From the IMG/VR virus record IMGVR_UViG_3300020020_000027, positions 1 through 64,000 of that record: a DNA stretch of 64,000 nucleotides. One strand, given 5' to 3'. This stretch comes from a virus. A program made the position numbers and the translations under genes. Shown piece by piece: positions 55,914 through 63,828 of this stretch (position 1 is its first letter; the number at the start of each line of letters is the position of its first letter). The notes under the pieces are model-generated. The model was not told the origin of the DNA, did no database searches, and worked only from the letters and a program-made list of their open reading frames with translations.

Positions 55914-56888
55914 CTACCAGATTTAAGCGAGCTCAATTATTGAGTAGATAATACTATGTTTTTTATGTATTCTAGGTTGACTATGTTGATTCTCATAACG
56001 CTATATAGAAAATAAACTATGAATATTATGTATACCTAGATGACATAGTGTAATACCACCACTCGATCTAACGACCTAGTATACTAAGATCAAAAACGAT
56101 CAATGCAGTAAGAGAGACCGGCTCGCGCCCGATTTGCCCTTTTTGTACCTTTTAATATAGTTTCTTACACTTTGTTATACTTTGTTATACTTTGATACAG
56201 TATATACACAATTGACCGATATGATACGAAATGTCCGTTTATAAGATCATATAATACGATATGACTTGATCGGTCTGGAATACTCTCTTCCGGCACACTA
56301 TAATACGATATGTCCGTATTATACACATATAGGGGGGTGGGTATATATGGGGATATGTCCGATATATGCGCATAATAGGTCAAGATCACCGCGGGGGTGA
56401 TCAATGAATGCCCATATATGAGGATATGTCCGGATTTATACGATATATATCCATATAGTGGTGTGACGAAGGTCACAGATCAACTTCCAGAATATGCCCA
56501 TATGTCCGAATTATACCTATATACCCCCATATAGCAGGGTAAAAGGGCATGATCAACTGCCCCACTGTAAAGGGATAAAATAGGACATTTCACACTATAT
56601 AGGGACAAACCAGGGCATGGTATAGTGGACTTAGTCGAGGGAGCTCAAGATCAAGAGGCAAAACGGGCATACCGAGACAAAAGACGACAAGATACCACAA
56701 AGAGGGGAAACGGTACATGTCCGACAAGTACGGACATAGCCGGTGAAATCCTCCTAAATGGTCCTTTGAACATTAAATAGTGGATTTATCGGAATTAGGT
56801 GGATATTCCCTGGAATGAGGGGATAAGCCTGATGTATCCGGATATATCTCGACGTGTCCAGACAAAACCGGACATAAGGAGATATACC
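55914..56888. other. Divergent noncoding spacer
   Basis: 975 bp between minus-strand late and plus-strand genes, AT-rich, without a supported gene. It holds a short tandem repeat of TACTTTGTTA type near 56164-56193, many ATATGTCCG motifs in minus orientation (56231, 56309, 56355, 56426, 56503), several GATC-centred palindromes, and from 56.7 kb CGGACA in plus orientation. Promoters for both directions are expected here, and a replication origin is possible. Confidence 0.45.
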
Positions 56889-57143
56889 ATGGAAAAGCGC
56901 TACAAAGTCGGAAATGTCACCGATTTCGGGAAATTGCTAGCCGAAGCGGTCAAATACGACAATTCGTCACGTATAGTGTCATTATACGAAATAGACGACA
57001 AAGACGAAATGTCCACTTATCTACTGATAATTTGGGAAATATCAGTAGATAAGACAGAATATGAACTAAGTCGGACAAAATACGAAATAGACGAAACAGC
57101 TATCTTTAGTTGGATAGAAGCTGCTTTTGGAGTTTCTGTCTAG
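56889..57143 (+). CDS. Small acidic hypothetical protein
   Basis: 84 aa from the ATG at 56889, with the strong ribosome site AAGGAGATATACC. MEKRYKVGNVTDFGKLLAEA then a Tyr/Glu-rich body and a hydrophobic end. First plus-strand gene after the divergent spacer. Confidence 0.65.
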   Translation: MEKRYKVGNVTDFGKLLAEAVKYDNSSRIVSLYEIDDKDEMSTYLLIIWEISVDKTEYELSRTKYEIDETAIFSWIEAAFGVSV

Positions 57144-57308
57144 ACAAAATACGACATTCTAAGACATGTCGAGATATACCTGGATACATCAGGATGTTTT
57201 GTGAGAACTTACCTTAATTCCGAAATGGCACGATATTCCCGGTTATATCCTGACATGTCCGAGCTAGCGCTAGACAAAAACGGACATATCACGATATAAG
57301 GAGTTAAA

Positions 57309-57470
57309 ATGATACGTTCTATGACAGATCACGCTTTGTCCTGCGATGTTTGTTATTCGTGGGTTACGTCCGGAGATTTCGGAAATAACCCGAAATGCCA
57401 GACAGGTACTGAAATAAGGCAGGAAATCATCAAAGATAACGAAATGGTCTGGGAAAGCACCATAAGCTAG
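57309..57470 (+). CDS. Small hypothetical protein
   Basis: 53 aa, AAGGAG upstream. CDVCYSW and a further Cys may bind metal. Overlapped on the opposite strand by a weaker frame that lacks a ribosome site. Confidence 0.6.
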   Translation: MIRSMTDHALSCDVCYSWVTSGDFGNNPKCQTGTEIRQEIIKDNEMVWESTIS

Positions 57471-57528
57471 GACAAAAAAGGTCAAAACAGGACATGTCAG
57501 GAAATAACTGGACAAAGGAGCTTATAGC

Positions 57529-57846
57529 ATGTCATTTCAAGAAATAAACGGACAAGTCGTAGAAGATGCACCATATCACGACATGTCAGATCATGCCTGC
57601 TCATTTCCGGAAGATCAGTCCAAATGCGACTTTATCGTACATGTCGGCGTATGTGTCTCATATACGGAAAATTACGAAACGCAGGAAATGGGCGACAAAG
57701 TGTACATGGTAGTAAATATGCCAGATTCCGCCAATATGGTGGAAATGCGGGAAATAACCGACATGTCCGGACAATGGCCGACATGGAAGGCAAATCCAGA
57801 CATGCCACTTATATCCGTCGAACCGTGGAAAATCGGACTTGTCTAG
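57529..57846 (+). CDS. Acidic hypothetical protein
   Basis: 105 aa, AAAGGAG upstream. Met/Asp-rich; many of its DMS codons derive from the ACATGTCC motif that fills this region. Three Cys in the first half. Not recognised. Confidence 0.6.
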   Translation: MSFQEINGQVVEDAPYHDMSDHACSFPEDQSKCDFIVHVGVCVSYTENYETQEMGDKVYMVVNMPDSANMVEMREITDMSGQWPTWKANPDMPLISVEPWKIGLV

Positions 57847-58007
57847 ACATAGTCTGACACGACGGATTTAACACCCCAAAGTAGTATAAAACGGACTAGT
57901 CTGACATAATAGGACATGTCAGGATATATCTGGGAATATCGATGCTGGGTATGACATACTAGGACAAATCTGGACTTATCTGGACGAAAGCGGACATAGG
58001 AGTACTT

Positions 58008-58148
58008 ATGTACGTAATTCGGACCAAACACGGCTGTTTCATAGCAAAATCGGACATTTGGTGGCATGCCGTACGTATCTACTATTTCTGGACAGATCAG
58101 GACGTATCGTGCAATATGCACGTAAATGGAGTAATAGTGGACATGTAG
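58008..58148 (+). CDS. Small hypothetical protein
   Basis: 46 aa, preceded by CGGACATAGGAG. Trp/His/Tyr-rich (WWHAVRIYYFW), perhaps membrane-peripheral. Confidence 0.55.
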   Translation: MYVIRTKHGCFIAKSDIWWHAVRIYYFWTDQDVSCNMHVNGVIVDM

Positions 58149-58410
58149 TACTACCGAGCACCAAATCGGACATGTCCGGATAAGTCTGGTTTTGTCCTAG
58201 TATGTCGAGATATGTCGCATTCATGGTGCTTTGTCCTAATTTGACCCAGTACGTCTAGAAATACACCAAGATCACCCTATTTATATAGATGGATCGCGAT
58301 TTGTCAGGAATTCCAGCACAAAATATGACAAATCGGACATGTGTGTACATATAGGGTGGGGGGTGTATATGGCGGATATAGGTGTACAAAAACGGACAAA
58401 GGAGTGCATA

Positions 58411-58656
58411 GTGTTCGAATACACCATAAGTGTGCTCAAAAGGAAGCAAATGGTACTATGTGTCACATGTAGCCTATGTCGGGACATAGTAGTATCAAAG
58501 CCGACATACAGGGACATACCTATAGATGGCGGACATTTCAGTGCATCTATGGACTTACATGTATGTACCGCTCAAAGGGGAAATGAGACGCACAACCACG
58601 CAATTCACCAGGCATGGCTCGATGAGAACAAATCGGTCATAGGGGTCAGATCATGA
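58411..58656 (+). CDS. Small hypothetical protein with Cys pair
   Basis: 81 aa from the GTG at 58411, with AAAGGAG 7 nt upstream. CVTCSLC in the first third and a His-rich C-terminal part (HNHAIHQ) are consistent with zinc binding. The longer upstream frame has no ribosome site. Confidence 0.55.
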   Translation: MFEYTISVLKRKQMVLCVTCSLCRDIVVSKPTYRDIPIDGGHFSASMDLHVCTAQRGNETHNHAIHQAWLDENKSVIGVRS

Positions 58657-58820
58657 TAATTCTCCTTATACTGGTCGCATTGCTCACAAACGCCGACAAA
58701 ACGGGCATCACAGTCGGACCGGACTATTGCCACATAGGTGTGCAGACTGAGCCAAAGGCCGCAGCCTACGCACTTTGCTACATACCGGACAAAGAGGGTG
58801 AAAGAGGTGAAATCGGATGA
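58653..58820 (+). CDS. Small secreted or membrane protein
   Basis: 55 aa, ATGA overlap. N-terminal hydrophobic stretch MIILLILVALLTNA could be a signal peptide; two Cys later. First of a run of four coupled membrane microproteins. Confidence 0.55.
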   Translation: MIILLILVALLTNADKTGITVGPDYCHIGVQTEPKAAAYALCYIPDKEGERGEIG

Positions 58821-58903
58821 TTGACCTTATAGCGGTCATTATGTCCTTAGTGGCCCTTGTCGGACCCTTCGGACTTATCGTCGCGAGTCTACTCAAATCA
58901 TGA
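58817..58903 (+). CDS. Membrane microprotein
   Basis: 28 aa, one hydrophobic helix. Start and stop overlap neighbours by 4 nt (ATGA), the main evidence for translation. Confidence 0.5.
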   Translation: MIDLIAVIMSLVALVGPFGLIVASLLKS

Positions 58904-59127
58904 CAAACACCGACGAGTCGCACGATATCGGTATGTTCTGGGCCAATCTGTACGATTCTAGCTGGATTGCGCGTGATCTGTCCCAAACCATGACAAGCAT
59001 GGACGGAGCGGACAGACTCCACCAAATCGGACAACTCGGGATCACTGCGACAATAGTGATCTTTGGGTTATTGGTGGTATACCTCACAGACTTGTACCAA
59101 GAGGTCAAATCGGACGTAAGGGAGTAA
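58900..59127 (+). CDS. Small membrane protein
   Basis: 75 aa. Soluble N-terminal part (MTNTDESHDIGMFWANLYD), then a transmembrane helix (about residues 46-64) and a charged end. Coupled to the previous gene by ATGA. Confidence 0.6.
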   Translation: MTNTDESHDIGMFWANLYDSSWIARDLSQTMTSMDGADRLHQIGQLGITATIVIFGLLVVYLTDLYQEVKSDVRE

Positions 59128-59131
59128 GCGA

Positions 59132-59212
59132 ATGTTCTTCGCCATCATGGTCATTGCGGGCATAGTGTCCATTTTCGCCGCAGACCGGTACTTTAACGAC
59201 AAAGAGCGCTGA
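59132..59212 (+). CDS. Membrane microprotein
   Basis: 26 aa, hydrophobic then DRYFNDKER. AAGGGAG lies 9 nt upstream. End of the membrane microprotein cluster. Confidence 0.5.
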   Translation: MFFAIMVIAGIVSIFAADRYFNDKER

Positions 59213-59376
59213 GTAGTACAAACCGGACGAACTAGTACAAACCGGACACATCAGTCATAAGGGTTAAACTAGGACAAAGCATCACGATTGCGGCATATCT
59301 CCCGATATAGGATCAATACTCGTCATGTCCGACTTACTACCCCAATCCGGAGCAAATCGGACATCTGGAGTCAAAC

Positions 59377-59562
59377 ATGGGCAAGCACGAAGCAAAGGGA
59401 CACGCCTCCCGCACCGGACCAATCGGACAGCTCACCCTAAAGACGGCAAAGCACGTAGTTCACCCCATAGTGCACGTTGTGGCCATTATAGGACTCCACA
59501 CCGCAGCCCTAACAATCATGACCAAAACGCCCATACTGCACTTGATCGGGCTTACGCACTGA
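59377..59562 (+). CDS. Small His-rich membrane-like protein
   Basis: 61 aa, GGAG upstream. Basic N-terminus, then HVVHPIVHVVAIIGLHTAAL, hydrophobic with several His. Function unknown. Confidence 0.5.
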   Translation: MGKHEAKGHASRTGPIGQLTLKTAKHVVHPIVHVVAIIGLHTAALTIMTKTPILHLIGLTH

Positions 59563-59620
59563 TTCCAGCACAGAGTAGCACATATAGTACAAAACGGACA
59601 TAGCACCCTATATGCGCGTA

Positions 59621-59679
59621 TATCAGTATATTTCCATACTTGAGTGTGTGTGTATCAGTATATTTCCATACTTGAGTGT
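59621..59679. repeat. 27-bp direct repeat pair
   Basis: Two identical 27-bp copies (59621-59647, 59653-59679) separated by 5 bp, core TATCAGTATATTTCCATAC. They lie between genes. Confidence 0.8.
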
Positions 59680-59719
59680 ACAACACAGACTTGATCCACC
59701 ATATCCGCACAAAACGGAC

Positions 59720-59929
59720 ATGGCGGGCATTGATCCTATATCGGACATATACCGACAAGTGGCTCATACGTGCCATGTCCGCGCTTCGTTCAAACGGGTC
59801 TATCGCGACGTTTCGGACATATCGCGAGATTTCGGACACATCACCCAATTCGCCGGTATCTACCAATATCACTACAACAGTTATATATCGGTCGGTGACG
59901 CTCAAAGGTACCTAAAACAGTACAGTTAG
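59720..59929 (+). CDS. Doubtful small reading frame
   Basis: 69 aa, MAGIDPISDIYRQVAH, without a ribosome site, and composed largely of the local CGGACAT-type motif. May be noncoding. Confidence 0.25.
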   Translation: MAGIDPISDIYRQVAHTCHVRASFKRVYRDVSDISRDFGHITQFAGIYQYHYNSYISVGDAQRYLKQYS

Positions 59930-59957
59930 GACAAAACGGACAGTTAGGACAAATGGC

Positions 59958-60170
59958 ATGACACGTCACGAACTATCCCAGATAGTCGCAAACCAGGCCA
60001 AACTGTTCAAAGGTCACGTAAGCGACAAAGGTGACCTAGTGTTCCCAACCGCCGGACAAGCCACAATGTTCGCACAAGCGGTCGTTTGGGACCTTCAGGT
60101 CGAAGCCTACCTTCCGGACAATATGGACATCGAAGACACAGACGTCAAAGTGACCGTAAAGGGGCGATGA
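59958..60170 (+). CDS. Small hypothetical protein
   Basis: 70 aa; starts MTRHELSQIVANQAKLF, soluble, alpha/beta. Weak ribosome site (TTAGGAC). Its stop overlaps the next start. Confidence 0.6.
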   Translation: MTRHELSQIVANQAKLFKGHVSDKGDLVFPTAGQATMFAQAVVWDLQVEAYLPDNMDIEDTDVKVTVKGR

Positions 60171-60460
60171 TGAACAAACTGACCTCATCCGGGCTTACCA
60201 GGGCATTGAAGGCAATTCGGGACGCAGACCCCGATGGCGGACATTCGGGTGGAAGCATCCAAATGCTCCACAACCACAAAGACTGGGCAATTCGGACATA
60301 CGGGCTGGAAGTGTGGAAAACGTACATGGCGACCAGTTGGGACAAACCGGACAACTGGGACAATGAGTGCGAAGGTCACGAATCACTCAAAGGCGAAGAT
60401 ATGGGCGAATCGGTCTATTGCGACGGCTCGTGCGTAACGGACAACTGGGGTAAGTCATGA
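60167..60460 (+). CDS. Hypothetical protein
   Basis: 97 aa, AAAGGGG upstream, ATGATGA overlap. LTRALKAIRDADPDGGHSGG, then WDKPDNWD and a Cys pair. DKPD is the peptide form of the region's repeated GACAAACCGGACA motif. Confidence 0.6.
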   Translation: MMNKLTSSGLTRALKAIRDADPDGGHSGGSIQMLHNHKDWAIRTYGLEVWKTYMATSWDKPDNWDNECEGHESLKGEDMGESVYCDGSCVTDNWGKS

Positions 60461-60762
60461 CAACTCACACCATAACCTCAGGTATCGACCAAACCGGACA
60501 AAAGTTCCAGCTAGCCCATGACGGACAATTAGCACTAATGTACTCATACGAGGGCAATAGGTGGAATTATATGTCAAGGGCGACAATTCGGTCACTCACC
60601 AAGCTGGCTCACCAAATGGGCATCAAGTGGGACAAACCGGACAAAATACGCGAACTGTACAACTACCGCGTAGCGACCAAACCGGACAGAGTGCGGAAAG
60701 CTCTCGAAAGGGACAAGAAGTACGCACCGTACCGAATAGCACAAATGGGTCAGGACGACTGA
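60457..60762 (+). CDS. Hypothetical protein
   Basis: 101 aa, ATGA overlap. Basic, helical C-terminus (RKALERDKKYAPYRIAQM). Again contains WDKPDK and TKPDR derived from the repeat motif. Not recognised. Confidence 0.6.
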   Translation: MTTHTITSGIDQTGQKFQLAHDGQLALMYSYEGNRWNYMSRATIRSLTKLAHQMGIKWDKPDKIRELYNYRVATKPDRVRKALERDKKYAPYRIAQMGQDD

Positions 60763-61160
60763 AAACGGGCAAATAGGAACGAGACTCTAGGATTAGGTCG
60801 TTCGAGGACAAAGCGGACATGGCGCGCATAAGTCACTTGTCGGTAATATGTGATCATTGTGATCATACCCGGTCATAGGCCACCTTGTCAGCGCATATTA
60901 GTGCATATAGGCTTAAATCGGTAGAAAATAGGACAGATCGGACAAGATGGACATAATAGACAGAACCGACATGTCCATTATCAGGGGAAATAGATCCATT
61001 TAAGATTATGGATCGGCAAATCGACGGAATTCCAAGCATATGCGTCTATATACATGTATATAAGATCATGAGGGGCATAAGTTACCCGTGAGTAGAACGG
61101 GTGCGTGATCATGCATGAATATAGATCGACATCTCTAAATTCGGACAAAGAGGTCATTGC
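60763..61160. other. Noncoding spacer with GATC palindromes
   Basis: 398 bp without a supported gene. Contains GTGATCATTGTGATCAT near 60848, GATCATGA and CATGATCATGC-type sequences near 61065-61116, and CGGACA motifs at about 60815 and 60937. It may carry a promoter; none is clear. Confidence 0.4.
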
Positions 61161-61373
61161 ATGAATTTCTACGAACTAATGCGCATGGCGAACAAAACAG
61201 GCGAAGCTGTGCTTTTGCCGGACAACGTACACCTAAGGCGTCCAATGTCGTCGACAACGGACAGATCGTCCAAATCGACCGGAACCAGCATCATAGGGTT
61301 CTTTGAGATGTTTCGCGACAAAGACGGCAGAAGGGTCTTCATCGGCCAAGACGGACAATACCGGCGGATGTGA
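61161..61373 (+). CDS. Small hypothetical protein
   Basis: 70 aa, AGAGG upstream. Basic/polar, MNFYELMRMANKTGEAVLLP. Ends 3 nt before the next gene. Confidence 0.55.
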   Translation: MNFYELMRMANKTGEAVLLPDNVHLRRPMSSTTDRSSKSTGTSIIGFFEMFRDKDGRRVFIGQDGQYRRM

Positions 61374-61376
61374 CGT

Positions 61377-61583
61377 ATGCCAAAACCGGACACAAAGCAC
61401 GAATTGGGCATACAGCTCGGAACGGTCTTCGACACCCTTATGGCGACATACTGCATCGCTCTGGACATACCGGACAGCAAAGGCGAATTCGCTGGGATCG
61501 ACCCAAACGGCGACATAACCCGCTATGACGTCCGTATGGTGGATTACATCCACATGTCCGAATATCCGCTGATAGAGCTGTAA
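61377..61583 (+). CDS. Small acidic protein
   Basis: 68 aa, MPKPDTKHELGIQLGTVFD, acidic C-terminal part. No family recognised. Two genes upstream of the DUF2637 gene. Confidence 0.55.
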   Translation: MPKPDTKHELGIQLGTVFDTLMATYCIALDIPDSKGEFAGIDPNGDITRYDVRMVDYIHMSEYPLIEL

Positions 61584-61676
61584 ACATCAAGACAAGGTGG
61601 TCTATGTCTGGGTATGAAACTCAGACAAATGGGACAGATCGTACTGAAGGGTACGAATCGGACAAAGGAGCTCAAA

Positions 61677-62240
61677 GTGGTACAGAGGAAGCTATCCAGG
61701 TGGAAGCGCTTCAATCGGGCAATCCACAGCGAAACCGCCCGTACCTGGTCGCACCGGACACCGGCGCTCATGGTGGCCGGAGTCGCCCTTTACGTCAGTT
61801 ACTGGCACATTCGGGGCGGCGCGCTTGATCATGGCCTCGACGCCGTCAGCGCCGCGATCTTGCCGTTGTCCGTGGACGGCATGGTCATCACCTCAGCTCG
61901 CTATGTCACCAAAGCCCAAACGATCTTGGGCAAGACGCTGGCGATCATCGGCTTCATCCTCGGCGTGCTGGCCACGCTCGCCGGTAACCTGATGAGCAGC
62001 GACGGGACGCCGGTCGGCACGGGCTTTGCCGCCTGGCCAGCCATCGCCGTGGTGGTCACCGGAGCGATCTTGCACTGGGGCGACGCCAAGGCCAAGCCGA
62101 AGAAGAGCACCAAGGCGCCCACTAAGGCACCCAGCAAGCCCGCACAGCCCTCAACCCCCGCTACCCCAACCGCCACTACCCCCAACGGCTCGCACGCCGC
62201 ACAAGACCTCTCAACGCCGTTTGTGCCCCAAGCAGCTTAG
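61677..62240 (+). CDS. DUF2637/Spd-like membrane protein
   Basis: 187 aa from the GTG at 61677, with AAAGGAG 7 nt upstream. Four hydrophobic helices (about 25-40, 55-75, 82-105, 120-140) and the pattern ALDHGLDAVSAAILPLSVDGM of DUF2637 proteins, related to spread (Spd) proteins of Streptomyces conjugative plasmids. Proline/threonine-rich cytosolic tail. Its GC content is clearly higher than its neighbours', a sign of recent transfer from an actinobacterial replicon. Role in a phage unknown. Confidence 0.75.
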   Translation: MVQRKLSRWKRFNRAIHSETARTWSHRTPALMVAGVALYVSYWHIRGGALDHGLDAVSAAILPLSVDGMVITSARYVTKAQTILGKTLAIIGFILGVLATLAGNLMSSDGTPVGTGFAAWPAIAVVVTGAILHWGDAKAKPKKSTKAPTKAPSKPAQPSTPATPTATTPNGSHAAQDLSTPFVPQAA

Positions 62241-62251
62241 TAAGCTAAGTT

Positions 62252-62300
62252 ACCCCTATCGAGTCCACCCTGAGGTGATCTTGATAGGGGTTTCTTTGTC
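62252..62300 (+). terminator. Rho-independent terminator
   Basis: ACCCCTATC (62252-62260) pairs with GATAGGGGT (62283-62291), followed by TTCTTTGTC. A short inner AGGTGATCTT loop arm. Ends the DUF2637 transcript. Tandem ACTTAGTT repeats follow at 62302-62327. Confidence 0.7.
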
Positions 62301-62396
62301 TACTTAGTTACTTAGTTACTTAGTTACTCTTGGTAACCAGGTAGCACAAAAGCACAAAACGGACAAAAGGAACATTTGGGTTCAATAAGGACAAGA

Positions 62397-62561
62397 ATGA
62401 TCTGGATCATCCATATATTTAAATGGATCGCGAATCCTCGAAAATTCCCTGAGCTGCACTTATCCAGATTTCTTGTTAGTGGGAAGTATGGAGGGCGTGT
62501 GCGTAAAGGGTCTGTACAATCGAGCAACAGGCTGAGAGCCAATCTGAGCCAAGATCTTTAA
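62397..62561 (+). CDS. Small basic protein
   Basis: 54 aa from the ATG at 62397 (AAGGAC 4 nt upstream). MIWIIHIFKWIANPRKFPEL then a basic C-terminus. Uncertain. Confidence 0.45.
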   Translation: MIWIIHIFKWIANPRKFPELHLSRFLVSGKYGGRVRKGSVQSSNRLRANLSQDL

Positions 62562-62570
62562 GAGGGGTAG

Positions 62571-63071
62571 ATGACCACCGATAGTGCAAGTAAACGACTC
62601 CAGATCGGTCCCAGGATGCGCGAAGCATGGGCCTACATCGCGGCCCATCCTGGCTGTAGCGAGTACGAAATCAAGATCAATTTTGACCAGCGGCTGTTGT
62701 CCCGTCTGGTCAGGGCCGAAATGGTCGAGCTACGTCCACCAGCGCAAGAAGGCTTGGGCCGTCGTGCGCACGCTCTGACCGCGTGGCAGCACGACGTAAC
62801 CAAACGTCGATGGGCCAAGGATTCCGCCTATCACGAAGCACGTAAGCGCGTCTATGACGACTATGAAACCTATACCGTCCCATGCCCACACGTGAGCTGC
62901 AAAGGCTCCCAAGGTCAACGCTGCACGGGAGACTTCTACGGCCGCGCTCGCAGTGCGCCTCACTACGAACGCTTGATCGTCAAGCTAAACAAGCTCTATG
63001 AGCTATACATAGACAACAATAACAAGATCACAAAACCGTCGCCAGACGACAACACCTCTGACCAGCCCTGA
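62571..63071 (+). CDS. Actinobacterial-type DNA-binding/zinc protein
   Basis: 166 aa, GAGGGG upstream. N-terminal winged-helix-like part (MREAWAYIAAHPGCSEYEI...LLSRLVRAEMVEL), then CPHVSCKGSQGQRC...HYERL, a motif frequent in small proteins of Streptomyces genomes and phages. GC-rich relative to neighbours. Its last codons overlap the first copy of the 44-bp repeat. Confidence 0.6.
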   Translation: MTTDSASKRLQIGPRMREAWAYIAAHPGCSEYEIKINFDQRLLSRLVRAEMVELRPPAQEGLGRRAHALTAWQHDVTKRRWAKDSAYHEARKRVYDDYETYTVPCPHVSCKGSQGQRCTGDFYGRARSAPHYERLIVKLNKLYELYIDNNNKITKPSPDDNTSDQP

Positions 63072-63173
63072 TCCCCGTTCCCAGTTATCTACCACAAATA
63101 TAGCCGTCAAGATCACAATAGCCTACAGCCTGACCAGCCCTGGTCCCCGTTCTCAGTTATCTACCACAAATAT
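63058..63173. repeat. 44-bp direct repeats with CAGCCCTG core
   Basis: Copies at 63058-63101 and 63130-63173 differ at two positions. Both begin CTGACCAGCCCTG and end TTATCTACCACAAATAT. The first copy overlaps the end of the preceding gene. Related CAGCCCTG sites occur further on. Confidence 0.8.
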
Positions 63174-63828
63174 GTCATGTACACCTAAGACAACATAGTC
63201 AACCAATGCTAGTTACTTTAATAAAGATATCTGAGAACGGGGATCAGCCCTGATCACAAGCATGATCATCCGACATCTTAAGTTACTCGACAGTAACCAA
63301 CAGCCCGTTGGTTGGGTCTCTAAACTAAGGGTACCCTAAGATCTTGTTCTATATGGTGGGATTGATCAGCATCTGGACAAAAGGATCAGGGCTGGTGAAT
63401 ATGGGTCGAGATCTTACATTGCTCGATGTATCGATATGTCACTTTTTAATGGTATTTTCACTCATAATGATCAATGTTATGTGAAGTGTGGGATATTTTG
63501 GACAGGTGGTGACACAGGTGTATGGTTGCACTGGACAGGATGGAATGGACTATGTAATGAAACCATGCATTGACAACTATCCACCTAGACATTAATTGAC
63601 ACAGAGAACGCGAAACAGGGATCAGCCCTGGTGGGAGCATGTGCGCTTTATCATGAACACCGCTGATAGAGTATGTTGACTATGTCTAATAATTATGCAT
63701 ACACACTAGTAATTATAGAGCATCCTAGGATGATCTTGAACATATTAAAGTAAGATCGGAAATTTGGCGGAATTCCAGCGCCGTGATAAGGTTGATATAG
63801 GAAGAAGAAAAACCGGAAAGGGGTACGG
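63072..63828. other. Repeat-rich noncoding region
   Basis: 757 bp without a supported gene. Beside the direct repeats, sites with CAGCCCTG or its complement lie at about 63244, 63386 and 63622, two of them near GAGAACG. A TGACACAGGTGTAT site (63510-63523) resembles the operator palindrome. Candidate origin, partition or regulatory region. Confidence 0.45.

Noticed and set aside
56871-56891. Cloning-vector ribosome site (AAGGAGATATACC)
   Set aside because: It resembles the T7 gene 10 leader of expression vectors, but flanking sequence is phage-like with CGGACA motifs, so it is natural convergence.
59612-59719. Longer 105-aa frame starting within the 27-bp repeats
   Set aside because: The start lies in repeat sequence with no ribosome site, and the residues just translate the repeat.
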